Shown here: piece after piece, positions 42,991 to 52,350 of the stretch | How the letters are laid out: every line of letters begins with the position of its first letter | How positions within the stretch are numbered: position 1 is the stretch's first letter | From: Tabrizicola piscis | Lineage (GTDB): Bacteria > Pseudomonadota > Alphaproteobacteria > Rhodobacterales > Rhodobacteraceae | DNA: 64,000 nucleotides | Direction of reading: 5' to 3' | NCBI RefSeq assembly: GCF_003940805.1 | Contig: NZ_CP034328.1 | Location: 124,001-188,000 of the forward strand | Translations under genes and position numbers: made by a program | The notes under the pieces: generated by a model | Database searches by the model: none | The model's input: only the letters and a program-made list of their open reading frames with translations | Told to the model about the DNA's origin: nothing

Positions 42991-44042
42991 CCTTCCATCT
43001 CGGCCAGCTTTTCGGCCTGATCCTGCGCCGTCAGCGCATCGATGATCTCGGTCAGGTCACCGGCCATGATCTGCGGCAACGCGTAAAGCGTCAGGTTGAT
43101 CCGGTGATCCGTCATCCGCCCTTGCGGGAAGTTGTAGGTCCTGATCCGCTCGCTCCGGTCGCCCGAGCCGACCTGCGACTTCCGGTCCGCCGCGCGGGCG
43201 GAATGCACCCGCTCCCGTTCCGCCTCGTACAGCCGCGAGCGCAGGACCTGCATCGCGATTTCCTTGTTGCGGTGCTGCGACTTTTCCGACGAGGTCACGA
43301 CAGTGCCAGTCGGAATATGCGTGATCCGCACAGCCGAATCCGTCGTGTTCACATGCTGCCCCCCCGCGCCCGAGGATCGCATCGTATCGATCCGGATGTC
43401 GCTGGCCGGAATGTCGATATCCACGGCCTCCGCCTCGGGCAGGACGGCAACTGTCGCGGCCGATGTGTGCACCCGGCCCTGAGCTTCGGTTTCCGGGACC
43501 CGCTGCACCCGGTGAACGCCGGATTCATACTTCAGCCGGGCAAACACGCCGTCACCAGACACCAGCGCGACCAGTTCCTTGAGACCGCCAAGGTCTGTCG
43601 TCTGTTCCTCAAGCACTTCCCAGCGCCAGCCCATCTTTTCCGCATGGCGCTGGTACATCCGGGCAAGATCGGCGGCAAACAGGCTGGCCTCGTCGCCCCC
43701 CGTACCCGGGCGGATTTCCACAATGGCCGGCCGTCCATCGGCGGCGTCCTTCGGCAGCAAGGCCAGCCGCAGCGCCTGCTCCATTTCCGGAATGCGGGCA
43801 CGTAGCTGCGGGATTTCCTCTTCCGCCAGCGCCTTCATCTCGGGGTCTGACAGCATCGCCTCGGCCTCGGCCAGAGCGGTCAGGGCCTGGCGATAGGCTG
43901 CGATCTCGTCGGCGACGGGCTTCAGGCTGGAATATTCCTTGCTGATCCGCGCAATTTCCGACGGGGCAGAACCGGCATGCAGCTGCGCTTCGAGAAACTC
44001 GAACCGCTGGGTGATCTGGGCAAGTTTGTCTAACGGAACCAT
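42987..44042 (-). CDS. prfA: Peptide chain release factor 1
   Basis: 351 residues. Reads UAA and UAG stop codons. The codon-recognition PxT-type loop lies in [21 protein letters not shown], and the catalytic GGQ is in [20 protein letters not shown]. It is followed by prmC with a four-base overlap. A repeat-rich 94-base gap separates it from the DUF1499 gene upstream. Confidence 0.97.
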   Translation of the reverse strand: MVPLDKLAQITQRFEFLEAQLHAGSAPSEIARISKEYSSLKPVADEIAAYRQALTALAEAEAMLSDPEMKALAEEEIPQLRARIPEMEQALRLALLPKDAADGRPAIVEIRPGTGGDEASLFAADLARMYQRHAEKMGWRWEVLEEQTTDLGGLKELVALVSGDGVFARLKYESGVHRVQRVPETEAQGRVHTSAATVAVLPEAEAVDIDIPASDIRIDTMRSSGAGGQHVNTTDSAVRITHIPTGTVVTSSEKSQHRNKEIAMQVLRSRLYEAERERVHSARAADRKSQVGSGDRSERIRTYNFPQGRMTDHRINLTLYALPQIMAGDLTEIIDALTAQDQAEKLAEMEG

Positions 44043-44080
44043 GGGCAGGGGGTTTGGCGCTTTACGGCTGGCCGGTCAAG

Positions 44081-44131
44081 GGGGCCGACCCCCGGGGCGC
44101 TGCCCCGGACCCCGGGATATTTGGGGAAGAG
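44081..44131. repeat. GC-rich intergenic hairpin repeat
   Basis: A hairpin CCGGGGC-GCT-GCCCCGG at 44092-44108 is followed by ACCCCGGGATATTTGGGGAAG. This block resembles intergenic repeats I know from Rhodobacterales genomes. Only one copy is seen here, between the DUF1499 gene and prfA. Confidence 0.5.
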
Positions 44132-44136
44132 AAAGA

Positions 44137-44559
44137 CTAAAGCTGCTCCAGCCAGTCCCGCAGGCGCGCTGCGTTCACGCCCATGTCCGCGCCGCCAAAG
44201 CGCAGTCTGGCGTAGACATAAAGCCCGTCGTCCCGAACCTCGGCAGTGGTGTAATCGGGAAAGCCCCAAAGCGCGCTGCGCGTGACCCAGGTGATCCGCC
44301 CCTCGGCCACCGTTCCCGCCAGCCGGATGGTCCGCGGCGTGGCCAGTGCGACGGCATCCAGACGGGCCAGAAGATCCGCCGGAGCGCCCACGGCCTGCGA
44401 CAGGCGCAGGCTGGCCGACCCCTGCCCCGCCTGCACGTCATCCCAGGCGCCCTCGGCCATGGGCGGCACATGCCAGCGCGCGGGGTCGCTGGGCGCAAGC
44501 CGGACATAGGCCGCGAACCCGATGACCGCGACCAGCGCCAGAGCGATGACCCATCCCAT
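44137..44559 (-). CDS. DUF1499 domain-containing membrane-anchored protein
   Basis: 140 residues from the ATG at 44559 (GAGGGG upstream). One N-terminal membrane anchor (MGWVIALALVAVIGFAAYV), then the DUF1499 domain with RLSQAVGAPADLLARLD, TWVTRSALWGFPDYTTAEVR and YARLRFGGADMGVNAARLR. Function unknown. It starts 11 bases after the agmatinase stop and is probably cotranscribed with it. Confidence 0.85.
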   Translation of the reverse strand: MGWVIALALVAVIGFAAYVRLAPSDPARWHVPPMAEGAWDDVQAGQGSASLRLSQAVGAPADLLARLDAVALATPRTIRLAGTVAEGRITWVTRSALWGFPDYTTAEVRDDGLYVYARLRFGGADMGVNAARLRDWLEQL

Positions 44560-44570
44560 TCTGCTGCCCC

Positions 44571-45536
44571 TCACCTTTGCGTCCTGGCCCAGTGGTAGAG
44601 GCAGATCAGCTCATAGGCGACATGCGCCCCGGCAATCGCGGTGGCCCCGGTGGTGTCATAGGGGGGCGACACCTCGACGATATCGCCGCCGACCATGTTG
44701 ATCCCCGCCAGATCGCGCAAGGCGGCGGCGGCCTGCCAGCTGTGCAGCCCGCCCCAGACCGGCGTGCCGGTGCCGGGCGCGGCCGAAGGGTCAAGGCAGT
44801 CGATGTCGAAGGTCACATAGGTCGGCTTGTCGCCCACGATGTCCTTGGCCTTGGCCACCGCCGCCGCGACGCCCTTTTCATGCACCTCGCGCGCGTCGAT
44901 GACATGGACGCCCAGATAATCCTCGGTCGTCGTCCGGATCCCGATCTGGACCGACCGGGCCGGGTCCACGATCCCGGTCTTGACCGCCTTATACAGCATG
45001 GTGCCATGGTCGATCCGCGTCAGATCGTCATCCGGCCAAAGGTCCGAATGCGCATCGAAATGGATCACCCCCAGCGGGCCGAACTTTTCGGCATAGGCCT
45101 TCAGGATGGGATAGGTGATGTAGTGATCACCACCCAGCACCACCGTCCCCGCTCCGGCGGCCAGAATGCCCCGGATATGGGCGGTCAGCGTGTCGGGGAA
45201 GTCCGACACCTTGGCATAATCGAAGGCGCAATCGCCGTAGTCGATGATGCTCATCTCCTCCAGCGGGTTGGTGGGCCAGCCATAGGGCGGATCATAGGGC
45301 ATCAGCGCCGATGCCTCGCGGATCGCGCGGGGCCCAAAGCGCGTACCGGTGCGATGCGTCACGGCCTGATCGAACGGCACCCCGGTGATCGCCAGATCAA
45401 CCCCGGCCAGATCCTTGGTATAGGTCCGCCGCAGAAAACTCGTCGCCCCCCCGAACGCGTTTTCAAAGGCATAACCGCGCAGCCCCTTGCGGGTGAAGGC
45501 GGTATCGACTTCGCTTTTGGCATCTTCCAGGGCCAT
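44571..45536 (-). CDS. speB: Agmatinase (ureohydrolase family)
   Basis: 321 residues. Mn-dependent ureohydrolase with the metal-site blocks GGDHYITYP, HFDAHSDLWP and FDIDCLDPSAAPGTG all intact. It splits agmatine into putrescine and urea; other guanidino acids are possible for this longer subfamily. The class III aminotransferase upstream on the same strand could act on the putrescine produced. Confidence 0.9.
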   Translation of the reverse strand: MALEDAKSEVDTAFTRKGLRGYAFENAFGGATSFLRRTYTKDLAGVDLAITGVPFDQAVTHRTGTRFGPRAIREASALMPYDPPYGWPTNPLEEMSIIDYGDCAFDYAKVSDFPDTLTAHIRGILAAGAGTVVLGGDHYITYPILKAYAEKFGPLGVIHFDAHSDLWPDDDLTRIDHGTMLYKAVKTGIVDPARSVQIGIRTTTEDYLGVHVIDAREVHEKGVAAAVAKAKDIVGDKPTYVTFDIDCLDPSAAPGTGTPVWGGLHSWQAAAALRDLAGINMVGGDIVEVSPPYDTTGATAIAGAHVAYELICLYHWARTQR

Positions 45537-45623
45537 CCGGGCCTCCCTCGCAGGCGCTATCGTTCAGGGACCGGAGACCGCGCAAATCCGTCAGGTGGCA
45601 GGTGTAAGGACCCGCCCGCCCAA

Positions 45624-45683
45624 GTCAAGCCAACGCGTGTCAAGCCAAGGCTCGTCAAGCCACGGCGTGTCAAGCCAAGGCTC
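45624..45683. repeat. Two tandem 30-bp repeats between aminotransferase and agmatinase genes
   Basis: 45624-45653 and 45654-45683 agree at 28 of 30 positions. Each unit itself contains GTCAAGCCA twice. The second unit includes two bases of the aminotransferase stop codon (45682-45684), so duplication may have fixed the gene end. Confidence 0.85.
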
Positions 45684-47088
45684 AGCCCAGCTTGAACCCT
45701 TCGCGCACCAACTCGTCCGTGACCTGCCGGATCGCGCGCTCCAGCACCTCGGCCACGAAATCCGCCTGCGCTTCAGTGATGACCAATGGCGGCGACATCA
45801 CGTTCAGATGCCCCATCGGGCGCACCATCAAGCCCATCGCCTCGGCCGCGTTCGAGATGCGCTTGCTTTCGTTCGCCTCATCGGGAAGCACGGCCTTGGT
45901 CTCCTTGTCGGCCACGTTTTCCACGCAGACCATCAGCTTCTTGCCACGCACATCCCCGACCAGCGGCATCGCCGCCAACTCCTTCATCCGCGCCTCGAAA
46001 TAGGCCCCGACCTTGGTTGCGTTGCCAAGAAGGTCCTCACGCTCCATGATCTCGATGTTCTTCAGCGCCACCGCCGACGCCACGGGATGCCCGGCATAGG
46101 TATAGCCACTGCTGAACCAGCGCGCCCCGCCCTCGGCCATCACGTCCCAGATCCGGTCGGAAAACAGCACCGCCCCCATCGGCACATAGCCCGAGGTCAG
46201 CCCCTTGGCGGTGCAGATGATGTCAGGCTGCACGCCGAATTCATCCCATGAGGCGAACCAGTGGCCCAGCCGCCCGAAGGAGGTCACCACCTCGTCGGCG
46301 ATGAACAGGATGTCGTGGCGTTGGCACACCTCCCACATCCGCTTCAGATAACCCTCTGGCGGGACGATCACCCCGCCGCTGGCCTGAATCGGCTCGGCGA
46401 TGAAACCGCCGATCCGGTCGGCGCCCACCTTGGCGATCAGCGCCTCGAACTCGGCGATCAACCAGTCGCAAAAGGCCGCCTCGGTCATCTTGGCCGGGCG
46501 GCGATAGGGGTTCGGCACCGACAAGTGCCAGATCCCGTCGGTCTTGTAGCGAAACTCCTCCACCCGGTCGCCCGGACGCTTGCCGATGGATTGCGACAGG
46601 TAGGTCGACCCGTGGTAGGAATGATCCCGCGCCACAATGCCCTGCTTCTTCGGGCGGCCCATCGCGTGCTGGTAAAAGCCCACCATCCGCGCGGCGCTGT
46701 CCACCGCTGTCGATCCGCCCGTGGTGAAGTGCACGCGGTTCAGATCGCCCGGTGTCAGTTCGGCCAGCTTCGCCGCCAGCCGGGCCGACGGTTCGTTGGT
46801 CATGTCCACGAAGGTGTTGGAAAACGCCAGCCGTTCGGCCTGATCCGCCATCGCCAGCGCCATCTCGCGCCGACCAAGGCCGATGTTGGTGCACCAAAGC
46901 CCACCGACCGAGTCAAAGTAACGGCGACCGTCGGCATCCCAAAGCCAGCAGCCTTCGCCCTTGGAGATGACCAGCGCACCCTCCCGCTCGAACGTGCCGA
47001 ACTGGGTCCAGGGATGCAAAGCATGCTCCCGGTCCATCGCCCACAGGTCTGCGGGCGAGGGTGTGTTCAAGGCAAGCACTGACGGCAT
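45682..47088 (-). CDS. Class III aminotransferase, probable putrescine/polyamine--pyruvate type
   Basis: 468 residues. Class III PLP enzyme with GGLWCTNIGLGRREMALAMA, FTTGGSTAVDSAARM, FIADEVVTSFGRLG, the PLP-lysine in CTAKGLTSGYVPMGA, and GYTYAGHPV. This subgroup includes SpuC-like putrescine:pyruvate and other omega-amino aminotransferases. Agmatinase just downstream on the same strand supports a polyamine role, but taurine or other amines cannot be excluded. The ATG has GGAG upstream and an AACTTT/AAAGTT palindrome 11 bases before it. Confidence 0.85.
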   Translation of the reverse strand: MPSVLALNTPSPADLWAMDREHALHPWTQFGTFEREGALVISKGEGCWLWDADGRRYFDSVGGLWCTNIGLGRREMALAMADQAERLAFSNTFVDMTNEPSARLAAKLAELTPGDLNRVHFTTGGSTAVDSAARMVGFYQHAMGRPKKQGIVARDHSYHGSTYLSQSIGKRPGDRVEEFRYKTDGIWHLSVPNPYRRPAKMTEAAFCDWLIAEFEALIAKVGADRIGGFIAEPIQASGGVIVPPEGYLKRMWEVCQRHDILFIADEVVTSFGRLGHWFASWDEFGVQPDIICTAKGLTSGYVPMGAVLFSDRIWDVMAEGGARWFSSGYTYAGHPVASAVALKNIEIMEREDLLGNATKVGAYFEARMKELAAMPLVGDVRGKKLMVCVENVADKETKAVLPDEANESKRISNAAEAMGLMVRPMGHLNVMSPPLVITEAQADFVAEVLERAIRQVTDELVREGFKLG

Positions 47089-47098
47089 TGGTTACTCC

Positions 47099-47118
47099 AA
47101 CTTTACCCATGCAAAGTT
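47099..47118. promoter_or_regulatory. Palindrome at the aminotransferase leader, candidate operator
   Basis: AACTTT-N8-AAAGTT lies immediately upstream of the ribosome-binding site. A repressor bound here would block the start. The rest of the gap to 47287 holds no gene that I can support. Confidence 0.4.
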
Positions 47119-47287
47119 AGCAGTTTGACAATCCGTTTCCACCCCGACTTCACCCAATGGGGTGCCGCTACAGGTTGGGGTCAGGCAAGATGTGGTGGCA
47201 ACGTGTAGATTACCCGCGAAATCGGCTGGGCGTTGAGATTGAAAACGATTCGTCTCCGATCCAGAGACAAACCCCGCCAGAGCCAAT

Positions 47288-47692
47288 TCAGTACAAGCGC
47301 TGCTTCGCCCGGGCGATCTGGAACCCATGGCCTTCGGCGTTCGAACAGGTCATTCCCGTCTCCGCCGAGACGCAGGAAATGCCGCCCAGCGACACCGCCT
47401 CGCCATAGCCAAGCACCGGGTTGTCCGGGTCCGCGACCGCATCGCCAACGCAGGCCAGATAGCCCTTGCCCCGCTTGTCCAGCCCGAACGCGCTGCCCCA
47501 GTCAAGCTCACACCCGACCGGAGCGCGGGTGTACGTCGGCACCAGATTCATCAGATCGCAGCGTACCGACGCCTGCCCATCCCACTGATACAGCCCGCAA
47601 TGGATGTTGCCGGTCGGCGATTGAAAGGTCAGATACTCATCCGCCGCCGCCGGGCCGGCCATAACCACCAGAAGAACGCCCCATAACCGCAT
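47288..47692 (-). CDS. DUF6636 domain-containing exported protein
   Basis: 134 residues from the ATG at 47692. Signal peptide (MRLWGVLLVVMAGPAAA) followed by FQSPTGNIHCGLYQWDG and several conserved cysteines (CGLY, RCDL, GCELDWG, ACVGD, SCVSAETGMTCSN), a pattern typical of DUF6636. Probably periplasmic with disulfides; function unknown. It follows the M20 amidohydrolase by 17 bases on the same strand. Confidence 0.8.
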   Translation of the reverse strand: MRLWGVLLVVMAGPAAADEYLTFQSPTGNIHCGLYQWDGQASVRCDLMNLVPTYTRAPVGCELDWGSAFGLDKRGKGYLACVGDAVADPDNPVLGYGEAVSLGGISCVSAETGMTCSNAEGHGFQIARAKQRLY

Positions 47693-47709
47693 GATAAACC
47701 CCGCTGAAA

Positions 47710-48873
47710 TCACCCCACGGGTTGTGCCCGCTCAACCAGCCTTGCAAAGAAACTCGCCCCGACCGGGGCTGCCTCGTCATTGAAATCATAGGCTGCATGA
47801 TGAAGCCCCGCCCCGGGCCCGGTGCCCAGGAACAAATATGCGCCCGGTCGCGCCTCCAGCATATAGGAAAAATCCTCCGACCCCATCTCGCGGTTGGCGC
47901 GGGCATCCACCGCGTCCGGCCCCACCACATCGCGCGCGACAGCGGCGGCGAAATCCGTTTCATCCTCATGGTTGATCGTGGCCGGATAGCCCCAGTCATA
48001 ATCCACCCGCGCCGTCACGCCATAGGCTGTGGCATGGCCCTCCACGATCTCGTGAAACCGCTTTTTCAGCAGCGCCCGCACATCCGGCTTGAAGCAGCGG
48101 ATCGTGGCGCAGAACATCGCCTCCTCCGGAATGATGTTGCTGGCCGTGCCCGTGTGGATCTGCGTGACCGAAATCACCGCCTCTTCCAGCGCATAGACGT
48201 TGCGCGGGATGATGGTCTGGATCGCCTGCACCATGCCCACCACCGCGACCACCGGGTCGACACATTCATGCGGCGTGGCCCCATGCCCGCCCTTGCCGGT
48301 GATATAGACAAAAGCCGTATCGACCGATGCCATCAAGGGCCCGGGAGTCGTGGTGAAATGCCCAAACGCCACGTTCGGCGCATTGTGGATGCCGTAGACC
48401 TGCCCGATGCCGAACCGGTCCATGATCCCCTCCTGCACCATGACCTGACCGCCACCGCCATCCTCCTCCGCCGGCTGGAAGATCAGCGCCACGGTGCCCG
48501 CAAAATTCCGCGTCTCCGCCAGATATTTCGCCGCCCCCAGCAGCATCGTGACATGCCCGTCATGTCCGCAGGCATGCATCTTGCCCTTCACCGTGCTGGC
48601 ATGCGGCGCCCCGGTCATCTCCTCGATCGGCAGCGCGTCCATATCGGCGCGCAGGCCGATGGTCGGACCGTCGCCCTGCCCCTTGATCAGCGCCACGATC
48701 CCGGTCTTGGCAATGCCCGTGTGGATCTCGTCCACCCCGATCTCGCGCAGCCGGTCCGCGATGAAGGCCGCCGTCTCATGGCAGTCAAACGCCAGCTCCG
48801 GGTGCATGTGCAGATGCCGCCGCCAGCCCTTCATCTCCTCGGCGTATGAGGCAATTCGGTTCAGAACGGGCAT
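47710..48873 (-). CDS. M20 family amidohydrolase (hippurate hydrolase/IAA-amino acid hydrolase-like)
   Basis: 387 residues from the ATG at 48873, nine bases after AGAGG. Metal-binding motifs are intact: LRADMDALPIEE, HACGHDGHVTML, QPAEEDGGGGQ, and GSEDFSYML near the C-terminus. These enzymes cleave N-acyl amino acids or similar amides; the substrate cannot be fixed. Divergent from mazG. Confidence 0.9.
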   Translation of the reverse strand: MPVLNRIASYAEEMKGWRRHLHMHPELAFDCHETAAFIADRLREIGVDEIHTGIAKTGIVALIKGQGDGPTIGLRADMDALPIEEMTGAPHASTVKGKMHACGHDGHVTMLLGAAKYLAETRNFAGTVALIFQPAEEDGGGGQVMVQEGIMDRFGIGQVYGIHNAPNVAFGHFTTTPGPLMASVDTAFVYITGKGGHGATPHECVDPVVAVVGMVQAIQTIIPRNVYALEEAVISVTQIHTGTASNIIPEEAMFCATIRCFKPDVRALLKKRFHEIVEGHATAYGVTARVDYDWGYPATINHEDETDFAAAVARDVVGPDAVDARANREMGSEDFSYMLEARPGAYLFLGTGPGAGLHHAAYDFNDEAAPVGASFFARLVERAQPVG

Positions 48874-49027
48874 GGCTTTCATCCTCTGTCGCAAACTTGT
48901 GCATGAAATTTGATCAGACCGCAAAACGCCGCCGCCCGCAATCGCCGAAACGATTGCCCGCGCCCGGGGCTGGCCATCGCCCCGCCTTGGCCGCTAGGGT
49001 GCGCCATCCCAAACCAGCCGGGGCCGC

Positions 49028-49840
49028 ATGACCAACGACAACACCCCCCTCCGCGATGACGGCATCGACCGTCTGCTCTCCATCATGGCCCGCTTGCGCG
49101 ACCCCGCCACAGGCTGCCCCTGGGATATCCAGCAAACCTTCGCCACCATCGCCCCCTATACGCTTGAGGAAGCCTATGAGGTGGCCGACGCGATCAACCG
49201 GCAGGACTGGGACGACCTGCGCCTCGAACTTGGCGACCTGTTGTTCCAGACCGTCTACCACGCGCAAATGGCCGCCGAGGCTGGGCATTTCACGTTTGCC
49301 GATGTCGTCGCTGCCATTTCTGACAAGATGGTCGCCCGCCACCCGCATGTGTTCGGCACCGAGTCGCGCGACAAGACCGCCGACCAGCAAACCCGCGACT
49401 GGGAGGCGCAGAAGGCCCGCGAACGGGGGGCCGCCCGCACCCTCGATGGCATCGCCCTCGCGCTGCCTGCGCTCACCCGCGCGGTCAAGCTGCAGAATCG
49501 GGCCGCCCGTGTCGGCTTTGACTGGCCGACGACCGGCGAAGTCCTCGACAAACTCACCGAAGAAGCGCGCGAGGTGGTCGAGGCCCGCGACACCTTGTCC
49601 CACACCGAACTGACCGAGGAGGTGGGCGACCTGCTCTTCGTCATGGCCAACCTTGCCCGTCACCTGAAAGTCGATCCTGAAGCCGCCCTGCGCGCCGCCA
49701 GCCAGAAATTCACCCGCCGCTTTGCCCGGATCGAGGATTGGCTGGCCGAAACCGGCAAGACCCCTGCCGACAGCGATCTGGAGGAGATGGACCACCTCTG
49801 GAACCGCGCCAAGGCCGAGGAGAAGGCCGCCAAGGGCTGA
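49028..49840 (+). CDS. mazG: Nucleoside triphosphate pyrophosphohydrolase MazG
   Basis: 270 residues with two MazG domains. The first has CPWDIQQTFATIAPYTLEEAYE, ELGDLLFQTVYHAQMA and VARHPHVFG; the second has KLTEEAREVVEA and EEVGDLLFVMANLARHL, giving the EExxE and ExxD metal sites. It degrades NTPs to NMPs and affects ppGpp signalling in E. coli. Monocistronic. Confidence 0.95.
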   Translation: MTNDNTPLRDDGIDRLLSIMARLRDPATGCPWDIQQTFATIAPYTLEEAYEVADAINRQDWDDLRLELGDLLFQTVYHAQMAAEAGHFTFADVVAAISDKMVARHPHVFGTESRDKTADQQTRDWEAQKARERGAARTLDGIALALPALTRAVKLQNRAARVGFDWPTTGEVLDKLTEEAREVVEARDTLSHTELTEEVGDLLFVMANLARHLKVDPEAALRAASQKFTRRFARIEDWLAETGKTPADSDLEEMDHLWNRAKAEEKAAKG

Positions 49841-49873
49841 CCAAATGACCGACACCGGACCACCCTGCACCTC

Positions 49874-49896
49874 CCTCCCCCCTCGTGGGGGAGGGA
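49874..49896. repeat. C/G-rich hairpin between mazG and fbpA
   Basis: CCCTCCCCC-CTCGT-GGGGGAGGG is a perfect 9-bp stem followed by more G-runs. No T-run follows on either strand, so it is a structured intergenic repeat rather than a clear terminator. Confidence 0.6.
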
Positions 49897-49990
49897 TGGG
49901 GTGGGGGGGCACCCCAAAGACTTCGGCAACGGAAGCCCTGTGGCAAATTGCCGACAAAATCGCTCGGCCTCTTGACCAAAGTAAAACACT

Positions 49991-50015
49991 CGGGTTTAAG
50001 CGCCCCATAAACCCG
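49991..50015 (+). promoter_or_regulatory. Leader hairpin or operator upstream of the iron-binding protein gene
   Basis: CGGGTTTA-N9-TAAACCCG is a perfect 8-bp inverted repeat ending three bases before AAGGAG of the fbpA-like gene. It could be a repressor site or a structure affecting ribosome access. It does not match a Fur, Irr or RirA consensus that I know. Confidence 0.5.
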
Positions 50016-50031
50016 ACAAAAGGAGTCAGCC

Positions 50032-51030
50032 ATGCTGCGCCTCTCGACCCTCGCCCTTCTTGCCTGCACGACGCCGCTGCTGGCGCAGGAAATCAATGTC
50101 TACTCCCACCGCCAGCCCGAGCTGATCCAGCCCCTCGTCGATGCCTTCACAGCGGAAACCGGCATCGCGGTCAACGTGGCCTTTGTCGACAAGGGCATGG
50201 CCGAACGCCTGCAGGCCGAAGGTGACCGCTCCCCCGCCGATCTGGTGCTGACCGTCGACATCGCCCGCCTGATGCAGATCGTGGACGCCGACGTGACCCA
50301 ACCCGTCCAGTCCGATGTGCTGGAAGCCAACATCCCGGAAGCGCTGCGCGATCCGGCTGACCACTGGTTCGGCCTCACCTCACGCGCCCGCATCGTCTAT
50401 GCCTCCAAGGACCGCGTGGCCCCGGGCGAAGTGACGACCTACGAAGACCTCGCCTCGGAAAAGTGGCGCGGCCGCATCTGCACCCGTTCGGGCCTGCACG
50501 ACTATAACGTCGCCCTCCTCGGTGCCGTCATCGTCCATCACGGGGAAGAGGCCGCCACCGCCTGGGCCGAAGGCTTGAAGGCCAACCTCGCCCGCAAACC
50601 CGATGGCGGCGACCGCGATCAGGTCAAGGCCATCGCTGCCGGCGAATGTGACATCGCCCTCGGCAACACCTATTACATGGGCCAGATGCTGGCAGACCCA
50701 GAACAGGTTCCTGCGGCGGAAAGCGTCAACATCGTCTTCCCGACATTTGAAAATGGCGGCACCCACCTCAACATCTCGGGCGTGGCCATGACCAAATCCG
50801 CCCCGAACAAGGAAAACGCGCTGAAATTCATGGAATGGCTGTCCTCGGATGCCGCCCAGAAGATCTATGCCGAAACCAACCACGAATATCCGGTAAAGCC
50901 CGGCGTCGAACGCTCGGCCCTCGTGGCCGGCTGGGGTGACTACACGCCCGACCCCACCTCCCTCGCCGACATCGCCGCTGCACGGGCTGCCGCCGTCAAG
51001 ATCATGGAAACGGTGAACTTCGACGGCTGA
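50032..51030 (+). CDS. Fe(3+) ABC transporter substrate-binding protein (FbpA/FutA-like)
   Basis: 332 residues with a signal peptide (MLRLSTLALLACTTPLLA). The start of the mature part, INVYSHRQPELIQPLVDAF, and the iron-ligand tyrosines in GNTYYMGQM are hallmarks of FbpA/FutA ferric-binding proteins. It captures Fe(III) in the periplasm. No permease or ATPase is adjacent; the FbpB-like permease at 4135-5793 is the only visible partner. AAAGGAG precedes the ATG. Confidence 0.92.
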   Translation: MLRLSTLALLACTTPLLAQEINVYSHRQPELIQPLVDAFTAETGIAVNVAFVDKGMAERLQAEGDRSPADLVLTVDIARLMQIVDADVTQPVQSDVLEANIPEALRDPADHWFGLTSRARIVYASKDRVAPGEVTTYEDLASEKWRGRICTRSGLHDYNVALLGAVIVHHGEEAATAWAEGLKANLARKPDGGDRDQVKAIAAGECDIALGNTYYMGQMLADPEQVPAAESVNIVFPTFENGGTHLNISGVAMTKSAPNKENALKFMEWLSSDAAQKIYAETNHEYPVKPGVERSALVAGWGDYTPDPTSLADIAAARAAAVKIMETVNFDG

Positions 51031-51057
51031 TCGACGGTTGCTCCCCGTCTGACGACC

Positions 51058-51093
51058 CGAACCCCGGCCCGCAGGTCGGGGTTCGTGGTTTTC
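51058..51093 (+). terminator. Terminator after the iron-binding protein gene
   Basis: CGAACCCCG pairs with CGGGGTTCG (9 bp) around a ten-base loop, followed by TGGTTTTCGG, 27 bases past the stop codon. Confidence 0.8.
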
Positions 51094-51232
51094 GGGGGGC
51101 ATCGCCGATTGCAGAACGGCCATTTGGGGCCTGTTTGAACACGGCCCATCATTCAAGCGGACTGATGTGGGCGAGCGCTCCAGCCACCGACCGGACTCCA
51201 GAACGCTGCCACCTCAGCCGCGCAAGCTCATC

Positions 51233-52258
51233 TCACCGCATGAACTCCACCGACAGCACGGTCGGCAGATGCCGCGCGATCTCCTCCCAACTCTCGCCCT
51301 CATCCCCGGACAGGAAGACCGACCCCGAATTCGTCCCGAACGCCACCCCGTCGGCCGAGGCCGCCATCCCCTGCCGCAGCACAGTGAAAAAGCAGTCCCG
51401 TTCCGGCAGCCCCTTGCCCTTCCCCGCCCAACTCTCGCCGCCATCCGTGGTTTTCCAGACCAGCGCCCTGCCATCCACCGGATAGCGCCCCAGAGAATCC
51501 CCATTCAGCGGAAACACCCAGAACGTCCCCGGCTTCGACGGATGCGCCGCAACCGGAAACCCGAAGGTCGACGGCAACCCCTCGGTCACCTCCTCCCACA
51601 CCGCCCCCGCATCGCGGGACCGGTAGACGCCCTGATGGTTCTGCATGTAAATCAGCCCCTCTGCCGCCCCGAACGCCAGATTGTGGACGCAGCTGAAGAT
51701 CTCATCCTCGCGCCGGAACTCCTCGCCCTCCCAGACCCGCGCCAGCGCTCCGGCCGGTCCCGCGCGGTTGCCCCTGCGGTTCCGCATCGCCCAGGACTTG
51801 CCCCCGTCCCGGCTTTCAAACACCCCGGCGGCCGAGATGCCGACCCACACGCCCCCGCGCCCGTCGCACAGGATCGTGTGCAGCGTCAGCCCCGCCGCCC
51901 CCGGCTGCCACTGGTCCGCCCCCGGCTGATCGGTCAGTGCATCCAGCCGCTGCCACGACGCACCGCCATCCAGGCTCTCAAACAGATAGGCCGGCTTTGA
52001 CCCCGCCAGCACCCGCCCGCCGTCCAGACAGACCGACCACAGCTGCTCCGCCCCCGGAAACGGCCCCTGCGACAAGGCCCAGTCCCCGCCTACCCGCCGC
52101 CAGACCCCGGCCCCTTCCCACTTCCCGCCACCAGCCGCCCAGATATCCCCCCCGCGCCCCACTGCGTGGTTGATCGGCCACCCCTCGCAATACGGCCCCG
52201 CCACCCGCCCCCCGTCCAGCACGAACAGACCCTTCGTCGTCCCGACCAGTATCTCCAT
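51233..52258 (-). CDS. BNR/WD40-like repeat (sialidase-type propeller) protein
   Basis: 341 residues from the ATG at 52258. At least four BNR-type Asp-box repeats (ESLDGGASWQRLD, ESRDGGKSWAMRN, RSRDAGAVWEEVT, KTTDGGESWAGKG, LSGDEGESWEEIA) spaced through the chain predict a beta-propeller as in exo-alpha-sialidase-like or Ycf48-like proteins. No signal peptide, so probably cytoplasmic. Function unknown. Divergent from the nucleoside hydrolase. Confidence 0.82.
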   Translation of the reverse strand: MEILVGTTKGLFVLDGGRVAGPYCEGWPINHAVGRGGDIWAAGGGKWEGAGVWRRVGGDWALSQGPFPGAEQLWSVCLDGGRVLAGSKPAYLFESLDGGASWQRLDALTDQPGADQWQPGAAGLTLHTILCDGRGGVWVGISAAGVFESRDGGKSWAMRNRRGNRAGPAGALARVWEGEEFRREDEIFSCVHNLAFGAAEGLIYMQNHQGVYRSRDAGAVWEEVTEGLPSTFGFPVAAHPSKPGTFWVFPLNGDSLGRYPVDGRALVWKTTDGGESWAGKGKGLPERDCFFTVLRQGMAASADGVAFGTNSGSVFLSGDEGESWEEIARHLPTVLSVEFMR

Positions 52259-52350
52259 CGCACCCTCCCGTGTTTCCCCCATCCTACCCCGAACCGTCCT
52301 CTGGACAAATCCCCCCCGTCCGCGCCACCTTCCGCGCAAAGGAGTCCGCA

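Noticed and set aside
49874..49910. C-run/G-run hairpin as an insertion-sequence end
   Set aside because: No transposase and no matching second end nearby.
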